This document shows, piece by piece, positions 36,738 to 47,573 of a DNA stretch of 64,000 bases (position 1 is its first letter; every line of letters starts with the position of its first letter). The DNA comes from Rhodospirillales bacterium. GTDB taxonomy: Bacteria; Pseudomonadota; Alphaproteobacteria; Reyranellales; Reyranellaceae. A model generated the notes under the pieces. That model saw only the letters and a program-made list of their open reading frames with translations. It was not told the DNA's origin and searched no databases. The position numbers and the translations under genes are program-made. The stretch spans positions 20,886 through 84,885 of the forward strand of contig JACPOB010000006.1 of NCBI GenBank assembly GCA_016185145.1, written 5' to 3'.

Positions 36738-36803
36738 CTTTTGGACCGCGAGCTTCCAGCTCGCTCATGATCATGAGCGAGCTGGAAGCTCGCGGTCCGG
36801 AAG
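36738..36803. repeat. Family A palindromic repeat (copy A7)
   Basis: A symmetric copy; the left arm has one change (CTTTTGGACCGCG). Inner hairpins are GCGAGCTTCCAGCTCGC and its complement. It ends 1 nt before the stop codon of the NifU-like gene (36805-36807). Confidence 0.85.
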
Positions 36804-36804
36804 A

Positions 36805-37212
36805 TTAGGACAAGGCGTCCTTCAGCGCCTCGAACGGCAGCAGCACGCATTCGTGCCGGGACTTGTGGCTCTTGACCGGGGCGAAGGCGGAGAACGGCTC
36901 GCCGGGCTCGCCCTCTTCGCGGCCGATCGCGCGTTCGGCGTCGAGCCGTACCTTGTCGATGCCGTCGGCGTTGCGGCCGACCGCGACCGAGGCCAGCGCC
37001 GAGGCCGAGGCCTGGCAGAGCAGGCAGCCGCGCACCTGGTGACCGATCTCGGCGATCTTGCCGCCGTCGTCGAGCTTGACGTCGATGACGACGCGGTCGC
37101 CGCACAACGGATTGTCACGCCGAACCGACTTCGTCGGATTGGCGAGCTTGCCCGCACCGGTCTTGGCCTTGGCCAGGGAGACGATGCGGTCCTGGTAGAG
37201 CTGGTCGGTCAT
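36805..37212 (-). CDS. NifU/SufU-like iron-sulfur scaffold protein
   Basis: A 135-residue SufU/IscU-type scaffold. Cluster ligands are Cys37 with Asp39 (PLCGDRV), Cys63/Cys66 (GCLLCQAS) and Cys122 (HECVLLPF). It probably receives sulfur from the desulfurase encoded just upstream, whose stop overlaps its ATG (ATGA). The context with molybdenum-hydroxylase maturation genes suggests clusters or sulfur for those enzymes, rather than a general SUF operon: no sufBCD is present. Confidence 0.87.
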   Translation of the reverse strand: MTDQLYQDRIVSLAKAKTGAGKLANPTKSVRRDNPLCGDRVVIDVKLDDGGKIAEIGHQVRGCLLCQASASALASVAVGRNADGIDKVRLDAERAIGREEGEPGEPFSAFAPVKSHKSRHECVLLPFEALKDALS

Positions 37213-38425
37213 CGCAGGGTACGGGCCGCGTGCTGGACGCCGGTCAGCAGGGCGTCGATGTCGGTGTTGTCGTTGTAGGGCGCGATCGACACGCGCGTCG
37301 TGCCGTCGAGATCGAAGCGGTCCATCAAGGGCTGGCAGCAGTGATGGCCAGCGCGCACCGCGACGCCGAACGAATCGAGCGTCTGCGCCACGTCGTGCGG
37401 ATGCACGCCGTCGAGCAGGAAGGACACCACCGGATAGCGGTTCTGCGTGCCCGGGGGGCCGAACAGCGCCGCACCGTCGATCTTCTGCAGGCCGTCCATC
37501 AGTCGCTCGACCAGGCCCATCTCGTGGGCATGCGCTTCCTTCCAGTCGAGGGCGCGCATCCATTTGCAGGCGGCGCCCAACCCGATCGCCGGCCCGATCG
37601 GCGGCGTGCCGGCCTCGAAGCGGCGCGGCGGCGGCGCCCAGGTCGTCTCGGCGAAAGTGACGCGGCCGATCATCGAGCCACCGCCATGGAACGGCGGCAT
37701 GGCCTCCAGAAGCTCGGACCTGGCCCACAGCACGCCGATGCCGTTGGGGCCGTAGGCCTTGTGCCCAGCGAAGACGTAGAAATCGATCCCCATGGCCGCC
37801 AGGTCGAGCGGCCCGTGCGGCGCGCGCTGCGCGCCGTCGAGCATCACCTTGGCGCCGACCGTTCTCGCCAGGGTCACCACGGCATGCACGTCGACCAGCG
37901 TGCCGGTGACGTTGGAGACATGGGCCAGCGAGATCAGCCTGGTGCGCGGCGTCAGCAGGCGCGGCAGCGCATTGAGATCGATGCGGCCGTTGACCGTGAC
38001 GGGCACGACGTCGATCTCGATTCCGCTCCTCTGGCGCAGGAGCTGCCAGGGCACGATGTTGGAATGGTGCTCCAGTTCCGAGAGGATGATGCGATCGCCC
38101 GGCTTCAGCAGCGAGCCGTAGGAGTAGGCGACGAGATTGATCGCCGCCGTGCAGCCGCCCGTGAACACGATCTCCATCGGATCGACGCTGAGAAAGTTCG
38201 CCACCTCGACACGAGCGTTCTCGTACGCCTCGGTGGCGCGCTCGGCCAGCCGATGGACGCCGCGCAGCACGTTGGCGCGGCTGGTGGTCTCGTAGGTGCG
38301 CACGGCGTCGAGCACGGCCTCCGGCGTCTGCGCCGAGGCGCCGTTGTCGAGATAGTGGACGGGCTGGCCGTCGATGACCTGCGACAGGATGGGGAATTGC
38401 CGGCGAACGGCTGCTACGTCGAAAC

Positions 38426-38429
<4 letters not shown>
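37209..38429 (-). CDS. SufS/NifS-type cysteine desulfurase
   Basis: A 406-residue class V aminotransferase-fold enzyme. PLP residues are His121/His122 (LSELEHHSN), Asp198 (VMLDGAQ) and Lys224 (AGHKAYGP). The persulfide Cys364 is in RAGHHCCQP. Sequence class is SufS-like. It is coupled by ATGA overlaps both to the MoeA/MobA-like fusion upstream and to the scaffold downstream. In Rhodobacter a NifS-type protein cooperates with XdhC to sulfurate molybdenum cofactor; the operon here makes that role plausible (inference). Confidence 0.9.
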
Positions 38430-40071
<1,642 letters not shown>

Positions 40072-40075
<4 letters not shown>

Positions 40076-40800
40076 GCGGCCGCTACCTTGGGCGCGCTGA
40101 GCGCCTCCAGGCGGCGCGCCCGCACCTCCACGATCTGGCCCAGGATCGACACGGCGATCTCGGCCGGCGACTTGGCGCCGATATTGAGGCCCACCGGACC
40201 GTGGATGCGCTCGAACTGCTCGTCGGTGATGCCGGCCTCGCGCAGCCGGTCCTTGCGCTTGGCGTGGGTACGCTTGCTGCCGAGCGCGCCGACATAGAAG
40301 ACGTCGGATTTGAGCGCCGCTTCGAGCGCAGGATCGTCGAGCTTGGGATCGTGCGTCAGCGTCACCACGGCGGTCGAGACGTCGAGCCCCATCTTGTCGA
40401 AGGCCTCGTCGGCCCATTCCTGCACGACCTTCACGCCCGGGAAACGGTTGGTGGTTGCCCAGGCGCCGCGCGGATCGACGACGGTGACGTCGAAGTCGAG
40501 CATGGCCGCCATCGGCGCCAGCGACTGTGCGATGTGCACGGCGCCGACGATGATCAGGCGGGCCGGCGGCACGTAGACATTGAGGAAGATCTTGGCCCCG
40601 CCAAGGTCGACGGTCTCGCTGCGGCCGACATCCATGGCGCGGCGCGCGGCCGTCACGATGGCCGCGTCGCCGGCCAGCGGGCCTTCAGCCTTGTCGCGGT
40701 AGACGAGCGCCTCGGCGGCATCGCTCAGCCGCGTCGCCAGGGTGACGGCGCGGCGCTCGGCGCGGGCGGCCTGCAGGGCGGCGATGGTTTCGGCCTTCAT
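40072..40800 (-). CDS. XdhC/CoxI family protein, C-terminal Rossmann part
   Basis: A 242-residue protein. The XdhC C-terminal Rossmann domain starts at LIIVGAVHIAQSLAPMAAML (about 82-101), with VTVVDPR, then TLTHDPKLDDPAL, YVGALGSKRTHAKR, and IGAKSPAEIAVSI. XdhC proteins bind molybdenum cofactor and deliver the sulfurated form to xanthine-dehydrogenase-family enzymes. The N-terminal XdhC domain is a separate, damaged gene immediately upstream, 1 nt away. Confidence 0.88.
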
Positions 40801-40801
40801 C

Positions 40802-41085
40802 TCAATTCACCTTCTCGACGAAGACCTGGACCTTGCCGCCGCAGGCGAGGCCGACGTCCCAGGCCTGCTCGTCGGTCACTCCGACAGCGCCTCCTGCACG
40901 ACCGCGCCCTCGATGCAGCCGCCGGACACCGAGCCGACCATGGCGCCGGTGTCGTCGACGCCGAGCTGGCTGCCGACCGGACGCGGCGAGGAACCCCAGG
41001 TGGTGATCACGGTCGCAATGGCCACGCCCTTGCCGGAGGCCTTCCACTTGCCGACCTGATCCAGGACATCGAGTGCGTCGCTCAT
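40802..41085 (-). pseudogene. XdhC/CoxI N-terminal domain gene, frameshifted
   Basis: From the ATG at 41085 the frame encodes 69 residues (MSDALDVLDQVGKWKASGKG, ITTWGSSPRPVGSQL, SVSGGCIEGAVVQEAL) and stops at 40876. The expected continuation GVTDEQAWDVGLACGGKVQVFVEKVN is present in another frame and ends at 40802. Compared with intact family members about ten residues between EAL and GVTDE are missing, so a small deletion that also shifts frame is likelier than a single-base error. The conserved Cys in GGC and the CGGK motif are now split between frames. Confidence 0.75.
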
Positions 41086-41132
41086 GATCTGCTCCTCTCA
41101 CACTCTCTTCGTTTTCTTCTCTTCTTCTCTTT

Positions 41133-41232
41133 CATGTTCCTCTCCCCCGCCAGGGGGAGAGGTTGGGAGAGGGGGTTACACCCGTCGCTGCCCCCTCTCC
41201 TAGCCTCTCCCCTAGCGGGGGAGAGGAACATG
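41133..41232. repeat. Family D palindromic repeat between coxE-like and xdhC-like genes
   Basis: An inverted repeat with outer arms CATGTTCCTCTCCCCCGC / GCGGGGGAGAGGAACATG and internal G- and C-runs that pair with each other. It begins 1 nt beyond the stop of the coxE-like gene and may attenuate transcription into the xdhC genes. Confidence 0.8.
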
Positions 41233-41233
41233 A

Positions 41234-42508
41234 TCAGGCTCGATCAGCGTCACCCTCATGGTGACGCAGTTCCATTTGCCAACCCGCCAATCTCTTGTCG
41301 GCGCCGGACGGCGCCATGCCCAGGGCGGCTATGAGGCCGGCCAGGCTGTCGAGATTATGCACCGGCCGGAACTCGTCGACATGGGGCAACATCGCCTTGT
41401 TGCCCTGAGATTTGGGCTCGTAGGCGCCGTACCGCAAGAGCGGGTTGAGCCAGATCAGGCGTGAGCAGGACTTATGCAAGCGCTCCATTTCCTCAGCCAA
41501 ACCCGCGGCGCCCTCGCGATCGAGCCCGTCGGTGATCAGCAGGACCACGGCGCCCTGCCCCAGCACGCGGCGCGACCACTTGTTGTTGAACTCGTGCAGC
41601 GTCTGGCCAATGCGCGTGCCGCCCGACCAGTCCTCGACCTGCGCCGATGCCTTCTGCAGGGCGATGTCGACGTCCTTGTTGCGCAGCGCGCGGCTCACGT
41701 TGCTGAGCCGCGTGCCGAAGGTGAAGCAGTAGACGCGGTCGCGGTCGTTGGTGATGGCGTGCATGAAATGCAGGAACATGCGCGTGTAGCGGGCCATCGA
41801 GCCGGAGATGTCGCACAGGATGACGAGCGGCGGCGGCCGCTTGCGCGGCTCGCGCTTGCGCAGTTCGGTCAGGCCCTCGGGCCGCAGCGCCCGGCGCAGC
41901 GAGGCGCGGAAGTCGACCCGCGGGCCGCGACGGGCCGGTTGGTAGCGCCGCGTGCGGCGCAGCGGCACCGGCAGGCGCAGCCGCGAGATGGCGCGCAGCG
42001 CCTCGTCGATCTCGGTCTGCGACATCTGCTCGAAGTCGCGGTGCTGCAGGACCTCGCGATCGGAGACGGTGAAGGTCGCCTCGATCTCGACCTCGGGTGG
42101 CTCGCTCTCCTCCTTCGGCGCCTCGCCGCGGCCGGGCTGCAGCGCCTCCTGCAGGCGGCGGCTGAGCTGCTTCTTGTCGTCGGGATCGGCCGGCACGCCG
42201 ACCGACGGCAGCAGCATCTCCATCATCTTCTCGAGCAGACGCGGATTGCGCCAATAGACGTGGAACGCCTGGTCGAAGATCTCGCGCTGGTCGCGACGGT
42301 TCACGAACACCGAGTGCAGCGTCCAGTAGAAGTCGTCGCGCTTGCGCAGGCCGGCCGCTTCGACCGCCTCGATGGCGCGCAGGACTTGGCCGGGGCCGAC
42401 GCGCAGGCCGGCGGTGCGCAGCGTGCGGGCGAAATGCACGATATTGTTGGCGAGCATGCCGCCGGGGCGCTCGGGTGTGGCCGGGGGCTCAGGCAGCGCG
42501 TCCATCAT
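41234..42508 (-). CDS. VWA domain protein, CoxE-like
   Basis: A 424-residue protein. The N-terminal helical region (VHFARTLRTAGLRVGPGQVL) is typical of CoxE. The C-terminal von Willebrand A domain has the MIDAS motif CDISGSMARY and VVLLITDG. With MoxR-type ATPase CoxD it forms the chaperone pair needed to mature the Mo/Cu site of aerobic CO dehydrogenase and other molybdenum hydroxylases. Two adjacent ATGs occur (42508, 42505). Family A repeat A8 lies directly upstream, and its end supplies GGAAGA as a possible ribosome site. Confidence 0.88.
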   Translation of the reverse strand: MMDALPEPPATPERPGGMLANNIVHFARTLRTAGLRVGPGQVLRAIEAVEAAGLRKRDDFYWTLHSVFVNRRDQREIFDQAFHVYWRNPRLLEKMMEMLLPSVGVPADPDDKKQLSRRLQEALQPGRGEAPKEESEPPEVEIEATFTVSDREVLQHRDFEQMSQTEIDEALRAISRLRLPVPLRRTRRYQPARRGPRVDFRASLRRALRPEGLTELRKREPRKRPPPLVILCDISGSMARYTRMFLHFMHAITNDRDRVYCFTFGTRLSNVSRALRNKDVDIALQKASAQVEDWSGGTRIGQTLHEFNNKWSRRVLGQGAVVLLITDGLDREGAAGLAEEMERLHKSCSRLIWLNPLLRYGAYEPKSQGNKAMLPHVDEFRPVHNLDSLAGLIAALGMAPSGADKRLAGWQMELRHHEGDADRA

Positions 42509-42511
42509 GTT

Positions 42512-42578
42512 CTTCCGGACCGCGCGCATCCTGCGCGCTCATGATCATGAGGCGCGCAGGATGCGCGCGGTCCGGAAG
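42512..42578. repeat. Family A palindromic repeat (copy A8)
   Basis: Outer stem CTTCCGGACCGCG / CGCGGTCCGGAAG. Inner hairpins are of the third type, GCGCGCATCCTGCGCGC and GCGCGCAGGATGCGCGC. It lies between the MoxR gene and the coxE-like gene, touching the latter's start region. Confidence 0.88.
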
Positions 42579-42605
42579 ACGATGAGCTCTTTCTAATTTC
42601 CATCC

Positions 42606-43529
42606 CTACCCCAGCGGCTGGGCGGCGATGTCGGACTTCACCTTGCGCAGGATCTCGGCGGCTTCCGAGCCCTGCAGGCGCTGGATGTCGTCCTGGTACT
42701 TCAGCAGCACGCCCAGCGTGTCGTTGATCGTCCTGGGGTCGAGGTCGAGGGCGTTCAGTTCCGACAGCGCGGTCGCCCAGTCGATCGATTCGGCGACGCC
42801 CGGCGCCTTGAACAGGTCGAGCTTGCGCAGCTCCTGGACGAAGCCCACGACCTGGCGCGACAGCCGCTCGCTGGCGCCCGGCGCCTTGACCTTGAGGATA
42901 TCGAGCTCGCGCTTGAGGTCGGGATAGTCGACCCAGTGATAGAAGCAGCGCCGCTTCAGGGCATCGTGGATCTCGCGCGTGCGGTTCGACGTGATGATCA
43001 CGATCGGCGTCTCGGCCGCCTTGATCGTGCCGAGCTCGGGGACGGTCACCTGGAAGTCCGACAGCACCTCCAGCAGATAGGCCTCGAACGGCTCGTCGGT
43101 GCGGTCGAGTTCGTCGATCAGCAGGATCGGCGCGCCCTCGGGGTGCGGGCTCAGCGCCTCGAGCAGGGGCCGGCGGATCAGGAAGCGCTCGTCGAAGATG
43201 TCGGCGGCGAGCTGGCCGCGATCGTGCACGCCCTGCGCCTCGGCCAGCCGGATCTCGATCATCTGGCGCGAATAGTTCCACTCGTAGACCGCGGAATTGA
43301 CGTCGAGGCCCTCGTAGCACTGCAGGCGGATCAGCGGACGCTTCAGCGTCGATGACAGAACCTTGGCGATCTCGGTCTTGCCCACCCCGGCCTCGCCTTC
43401 GCAGAACAGCGGGCGGCCGAGCTTCAGCGCCAGATAGAGGACGGTGGCGAGGCTGCGGTCGGCGATGTAGTCGCCGCCCTTCAGAAGCTCGAGGGTTGCG
43501 TCAATGGAAGCCGGTGCGGGAGTAGACAT
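42606..43529 (-). CDS. MoxR/CoxD-like AAA+ ATPase
   Basis: A 307-residue ATPase. It has Walker A GEAGVGKTEIAK, Walker B ILLIDELDRTDE, sensor VIITSNRTRE and the arginine-finger region HDALKRRCFYHWVDYP. The MoxR subgroup works with VWA proteins as metal-insertion chaperones; the next gene is that VWA partner. The ATG at 43529 was chosen because upstream in-frame sequence lies antisense to the SDR at 43606. It is the first gene of the minus-strand molybdoenzyme maturation run. Confidence 0.9.
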   Translation of the reverse strand: MSTPAPASIDATLELLKGGDYIADRSLATVLYLALKLGRPLFCEGEAGVGKTEIAKVLSSTLKRPLIRLQCYEGLDVNSAVYEWNYSRQMIEIRLAEAQGVHDRGQLAADIFDERFLIRRPLLEALSPHPEGAPILLIDELDRTDEPFEAYLLEVLSDFQVTVPELGTIKAAETPIVIITSNRTREIHDALKRRCFYHWVDYPDLKRELDILKVKAPGASERLSRQVVGFVQELRKLDLFKAPGVAESIDWATALSELNALDLDPRTINDTLGVLLKYQDDIQRLQGSEAAEILRKVKSDIAAQPLG

Positions 43530-43605
43530 GCGTAACTGTAGCGGATGGAGGGACGGCTCGATATGGTAGGAATCGCGAGATAATTCAAGGATTTGGGAGG
43601 CAGCC

Positions 43606-44352
43606 ATGCAGGCGGCGTCGTTCAGGGATCGCACGGCCATCGTGACCGGCGGCGCGCGGGGCATCGGCCTTGCCTGCGCGGCCAAGATCGCGGTCGGCGG
43701 CGGCCGCGTGGCGTTGTGGGACCGCGACATCGACCGCGCCAGGCAGTCGGCGGCGTCGCTGGGCAAGGATGCCATCGCGGTGCAAGTCGACGTCACCAGC
43801 GAGGAGTCGATCGACAAGGCGCTGGCCGCCACCGAGGACCAGCTCAGCCCGCCCGACATCCTGGTCGCCAGCGCCGGTATCACCGGCCCCAACGCGACGG
43901 TGGTGAGCTATCCCGTCGATGCCTGGAAGCAGGTGATCGACATCAACCTCACCGGTGTCTTCCTGTGCAATCGCGCCGTCGCCGGCGGCATGGCCAGGCG
44001 CGGGCGCGGCCGCATCGTCAACATCGCCTCGGTGGCGGGCAAGGAGGGCAATCCCAATGCGTCGGCCTATTCCGCCTCCAAGGCGGGCGTGATCGGCCTC
44101 ACCAAGTCGCTCGGCAAGGAGCTGGCGACGACCGGCGTGCTGGTGAACTGCGTGGCGCCGGCCGTGGTCAAGACGGAGCTGTTCAGCCAGATGACCGAGC
44201 AGCACATCCAGTACATGCTGAGCAAGATCCCGATGAACCGCTTCGGCGAGGTCGAGGAAGTGGCCGAGATGGTCGCCTGGCTTGCATCGGACCTTTGCAC
44301 TTTTGCCACCGGTGCGACTTTCGATTTGTCCGGCGGACGGGCTACCTATTGA
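43606..44352 (+). CDS. Short-chain dehydrogenase/reductase, FabG-like
   Basis: A 248-residue classical SDR. It has TGGARGIG at about 14-21, ASAG in place of NNAG, and Tyr-x-x-x-Lys in SAYSASKAG. The C-terminus is FDLSGGRATY. It is divergent from the MoxR gene across 76 bp and is followed by repeat A9 and the amidase remnant. The substrate is unknown. Confidence 0.87.
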   Translation: MQAASFRDRTAIVTGGARGIGLACAAKIAVGGGRVALWDRDIDRARQSAASLGKDAIAVQVDVTSEESIDKALAATEDQLSPPDILVASAGITGPNATVVSYPVDAWKQVIDINLTGVFLCNRAVAGGMARRGRGRIVNIASVAGKEGNPNASAYSASKAGVIGLTKSLGKELATTGVLVNCVAPAVVKTELFSQMTEQHIQYMLSKIPMNRFGEVEEVAEMVAWLASDLCTFATGATFDLSGGRATY

Positions 44353-44361
44353 CGTCATGCT

Positions 44362-44427
44362 CTTCCGGACCGCGAGCTTCCAGCTCGCTCATGAGCATGA
44401 GCGAGCTGGAAGCTCGCGGTCCGGAAG
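44362..44427. repeat. Family A palindromic repeat (copy A9)
   Basis: A symmetric copy with the same inner arms as A5 and A7 (GCGAGCTTCCAGCTCGC and complement). It ends 25 nt before the start of the amidase remnant. Confidence 0.9.
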
Positions 44428-44452
44428 AAGAAGAAAGAGGACCGTAGCGACA

Positions 44453-45603
44453 ATGCAACTTCATGATCTCACCCTGACCGAGCTCTCGGCCGGTCTTGTC
44501 GCCAAGAAATTCTCCTCGCGCGAGATCGTCGATGCCCTGCTCGGCCGCATCGCCAAGGCGAACGACAAGCTGCATGCCTTCACCGAGGTCTACGCCAAGG
44601 AAGCCAAGGCGATGGCCGACGGCGCCGACAAGGCGCGCGCCGGCGGTTTCCCGCTGGGGCCGCTACACGGCCTGCCGATCGCCTACAAGGACCTGTGCGA
44701 CATCGCCGGCCGCATCGGCACCGGCGGCTCCAAGATGTTCGAGAAGCGCGTCGCCACCGAGACCTCCAACACGGTCGAGCGGCTGACCGCCGCCGGCATG
44801 GTGCCGCTCGGCAAGCTGCACATGGTCGAGTTCATTCGATCGGCCCGATGGCGCGCAGCGTCGAAGACTGCGCCCTGCTCCTCAATGCGCTGGCTGCTCC
44901 CGATGCGCGCGACCCGACGACGTTCGGCCAACCGCTCGAAGATTTCACGCTCGCGGCCAAGCCGGGCTCGATCGAGGGCATGCGCATTGCCCTGCCCGAC
45001 ACCAGGCAGTTGCCCGGCTTCATGCATGCCGACGTGATCAAGGCCTGGCAGTCGGCCGGCCGCACCTTCGAAAGTCTCGGCGCCACCATCGAAGCCGTGC
45101 GCCTGCCCGACTGGTACTTCGACCTGTCGCGACCGGCGGGAACGATCATCGCGTCGGAAGCCTATTCGCTGCACCGGGACTACATCGAGGACAGCGGCAA
45201 GGCGATCGGGCCTGGCGTGCGCGCCCGCGCCCAGGCGGCCAAAAGCTTCGCCCCGGGCTCCTATCCGGAGGAGATGCGGATCCTCGAGCAGCGGCGGCGC
45301 ATCTTCAACGAGTGGTTCGGCGCCTACGACGCGCTCCTGCTGCCGACCATGGCGATTCCCGCAATCCCCCTGTCCGAGGTCGACGAGACCTCGCCGATCC
45401 CGGGCTACCTGACGCGGCCGGCGAACTATCTCGGCCTGTGCGGGCTGGCCATGCCCGCCGGCCAGTCCGGCGGCTTGCCGGTCGGCGTCCAGATCGTCGG
45501 CAAGCCCTTCGCCGAGCGCGACGTGCTGCGACTGGGCAAGGCCTTCCAGGACGCCACGGATTTCAATCGGCGCGCGCCGGATCTTTCGGCGCTGGGCCTC
45601 TGA
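44453..45603 (+). pseudogene. Amidase (GatA-like) pseudogene lacking the catalytic core
   Basis: The 5' part (from ATG 44453) encodes a normal amidase-signature N-terminus with the catalytic Lys in GLPIAYKDL and GKLHMVEF. At about 44835-44840 the reading continues only in another frame with SIGPMARSVEDCALLLNAL and a normal C-terminus ending at 45603. The family segment between these points, about 80 residues with GGSSSGS and the catalytic Ser/cis-Ser, is absent. A deletion of roughly 240 bp with frameshift explains this, and the product should be inactive. The SDR at 45604 starts right at its stop, so they were one operon. Confidence 0.85.
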
Positions 45604-46392
45604 GTGGCGTCTCCCTCCAAGAAGGTTGCCCTCGTCACGGGTGCAGCGCGCGGCATCGGGCTCGCGACGGCGAGGCGCTTCCTGGAAGACGGCTGGCACG
45701 TGGCGATGCTGGACATCCTGGGCGACACGCTGCGCTCCGCAGCCGATGCCTCGATCCGTGCAGAGGCCACCCTGGCGCTCGAGGCCGATGTATCCGACCC
45801 TGGGGCGGTTCAGACTGCCGTCGAGCACACCCGGCGGCAGCTCGGCCGCATCGATGCGCTGGTCAACAATGCCGGCATCGCCGTGTTCAAGCCGATGCTG
45901 GACGTGACGCTGGCGGAATGGCAGCGCGTGCTCGCGGTCAACCTGACCGGCCCCTTCCTGATGACCCAGGCGGTGGCGCCGATCATGCGCGACCAGGGCG
46001 GCGGCGCCATCGTCAACATCACCTCGATCTCGGGCCTGCGCGCCTCGACGCTGCGCGTCGCCTACGGCACCAGCAAGGCGGGCCTGGCGCATCTCACCAA
46101 ACAGCAGGCGGCCGAACTCGGTGAATACGGCATCCGCGTCAACGCGGTGGCGCCGGGGCCGGTCGACACCGCCATGGCCAAGGCCGTGCACACGCCGGCG
46201 ATCCGCGCCGACTATCACGACCACATCCCGCTCAATCGCTACGGCCTGGAGCAGGAATTGGCCAACGCGATCTGCTTCCTGTGCAGTGACCAGGCGGCCT
46301 ACATCACCGGCCAGGTGCTGGCGGTGGACGGCGGCTTCGATGCCGCCGGTGTCGGTCTGCCCACCTTGCGGGCCGAACGCCGGAATCAGTAG
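45604..46392 (+). CDS. Short-chain dehydrogenase/reductase
   Basis: A 262-residue classical SDR with TGAARGIG at about 13-20, intact NNAG, catalytic Tyr-x-x-x-Lys in VAYGTSKAG and AVDGGFDAAG near the end. The start is GTG at 45604, directly after the amidase stop (TGAGTG). A 244-bp stretch after it (46393-46636) shows nothing I can assign. Confidence 0.87.
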   Translation: MASPSKKVALVTGAARGIGLATARRFLEDGWHVAMLDILGDTLRSAADASIRAEATLALEADVSDPGAVQTAVEHTRRQLGRIDALVNNAGIAVFKPMLDVTLAEWQRVLAVNLTGPFLMTQAVAPIMRDQGGGAIVNITSISGLRASTLRVAYGTSKAGLAHLTKQQAAELGEYGIRVNAVAPGPVDTAMAKAVHTPAIRADYHDHIPLNRYGLEQELANAICFLCSDQAAYITGQVLAVDGGFDAAGVGLPTLRAERRNQ

Positions 46393-46636
46393 ACATAGCC
46401 ATCCCTGTAACGCGCTTATGATCAGGGAACGCGCCATGTCACCCGCTCGTCACGGGAAACACGCTTCGCCTGCCGCATAGACTCTGCCGTCGGATCGGGA
46501 TTCGACGGCGTGTGGGGTCGTCAGCCCGAGGCGGTCGATTGAGGTGGGCACGTCCGATGGAGGGGCCGCCCGTGCCCCGGGGAAGGACCAGCCAGCTTGG
46601 TCATGCGACAATAGCCGGCGACAGGCCGGCCCCACC

Positions 46637-47557
46637 TCATCGCTGTGGCATGCCCTGCGGCACGATCGTTTCGACGATCGAAGCGTCGAGCGCCTCGTAC
46701 TGGTGGTAGCCGATCGTCTGATAGAGTTCCGCCCGCGTCTGCATCTCTCCCAGCATGTTCTGCGTGCCGCCGTCACGCTTCAGGGTGCGGTAGAGCTTCT
46801 CCTGAGCCTTGTTGGCGACACGCAGCGCGGAGACTGGCCAGATCACCATCTTGTAGCCCATCGCCTCGAACTCGCTCGCGGCGAAGAACGGCGTCTGGCC
46901 AAACTCGGTCATGTTGGCCAAAAGCTTCACGCCGGGCATGGCCTTAGCGAAGGCGCGGAACATCTCGGCGTTGTTCAGCGCCTCGGGGAAGATCGCGTCG
47001 GCGCCTGCCTCGACATAGCGCTTGGCGCGCGCAACGGCGCCGTCGATGCCCTCGCTCGCCGCGCCATCGGTGCGGGCGATGATGAACAGGTTGCGGCGCG
47101 CTTTCGCGGCGGCGGCTACCTTGGCCGCCATGTCATGCGGATCGGCGAGCTTCTTGTTGTTCAGGTGGCCGCACTTCTTCGGGAGAATCTGGTCCTCGAT
47201 GTGGACCGCGGCGGCGCCGGCATCCTCGAAGGCCCGCACCATGTGCATGACGTTCAGCGCCTCGCCGTAGCCGGTGTCGCCGTCGACCAGCACCGGCAGG
47301 CCGGCGGCGCGCGTGACCTGGCGGATGAAGAAGCAGACCTCGTCGACCGTGATGACGCCGAGGTCGGGCAGGCCCATCGACGCGGTCATCGCCGCGCCCG
47401 AAAGATAGAGCGCGTCGAAGCCCGCGGCCTTGGCCTGCAGGGCCGCCATGCCGTTGTGCGTGCCGGGCATCTGCAGGATGCCCGGCCGCTCGAGCAACGC
47501 ACGGAAGCGCTGGCCGGCCGGGGCTGTCGGCAGGTCGTCGGCGACGAGGTACGGCAT
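46637..47557 (-). CDS. prpB: Methylisocitrate lyase-like protein (PrpB family)
   Basis: A 306-residue ICL-superfamily enzyme with the intact lyase signature PKKCGH, metal motif VDGDTGYGEALNV, and HIEDQ. PrpB cleaves 2-methylisocitrate to pyruvate and succinate in propionate breakdown. prpC and prpD are not in the window, so an alternative such as a 2,3-dimethylmalate-lyase-like activity remains possible. GGAGGA lies 5 nt before the ATG at 47557; a TTG 15 nt upstream overlaps that site and was rejected. Confidence 0.82.
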   Translation of the reverse strand: MPYLVADDLPTAPAGQRFRALLERPGILQMPGTHNGMAALQAKAAGFDALYLSGAAMTASMGLPDLGVITVDEVCFFIRQVTRAAGLPVLVDGDTGYGEALNVMHMVRAFEDAGAAAVHIEDQILPKKCGHLNNKKLADPHDMAAKVAAAAKARRNLFIIARTDGAASEGIDGAVARAKRYVEAGADAIFPEALNNAEMFRAFAKAMPGVKLLANMTEFGQTPFFAASEFEAMGYKMVIWPVSALRVANKAQEKLYRTLKRDGGTQNMLGEMQTRAELYQTIGYHQYEALDASIVETIVPQGMPQR

Positions 47558-47573
47558 TGTTTCCTCCAACACG

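Noticed and set aside
36805..37728. Longer 307-codon version of the NifU-like gene
   Set aside because: The upstream part is out-of-frame sequence of the cysteine desulfurase; family homology begins at the ATG at 37212.
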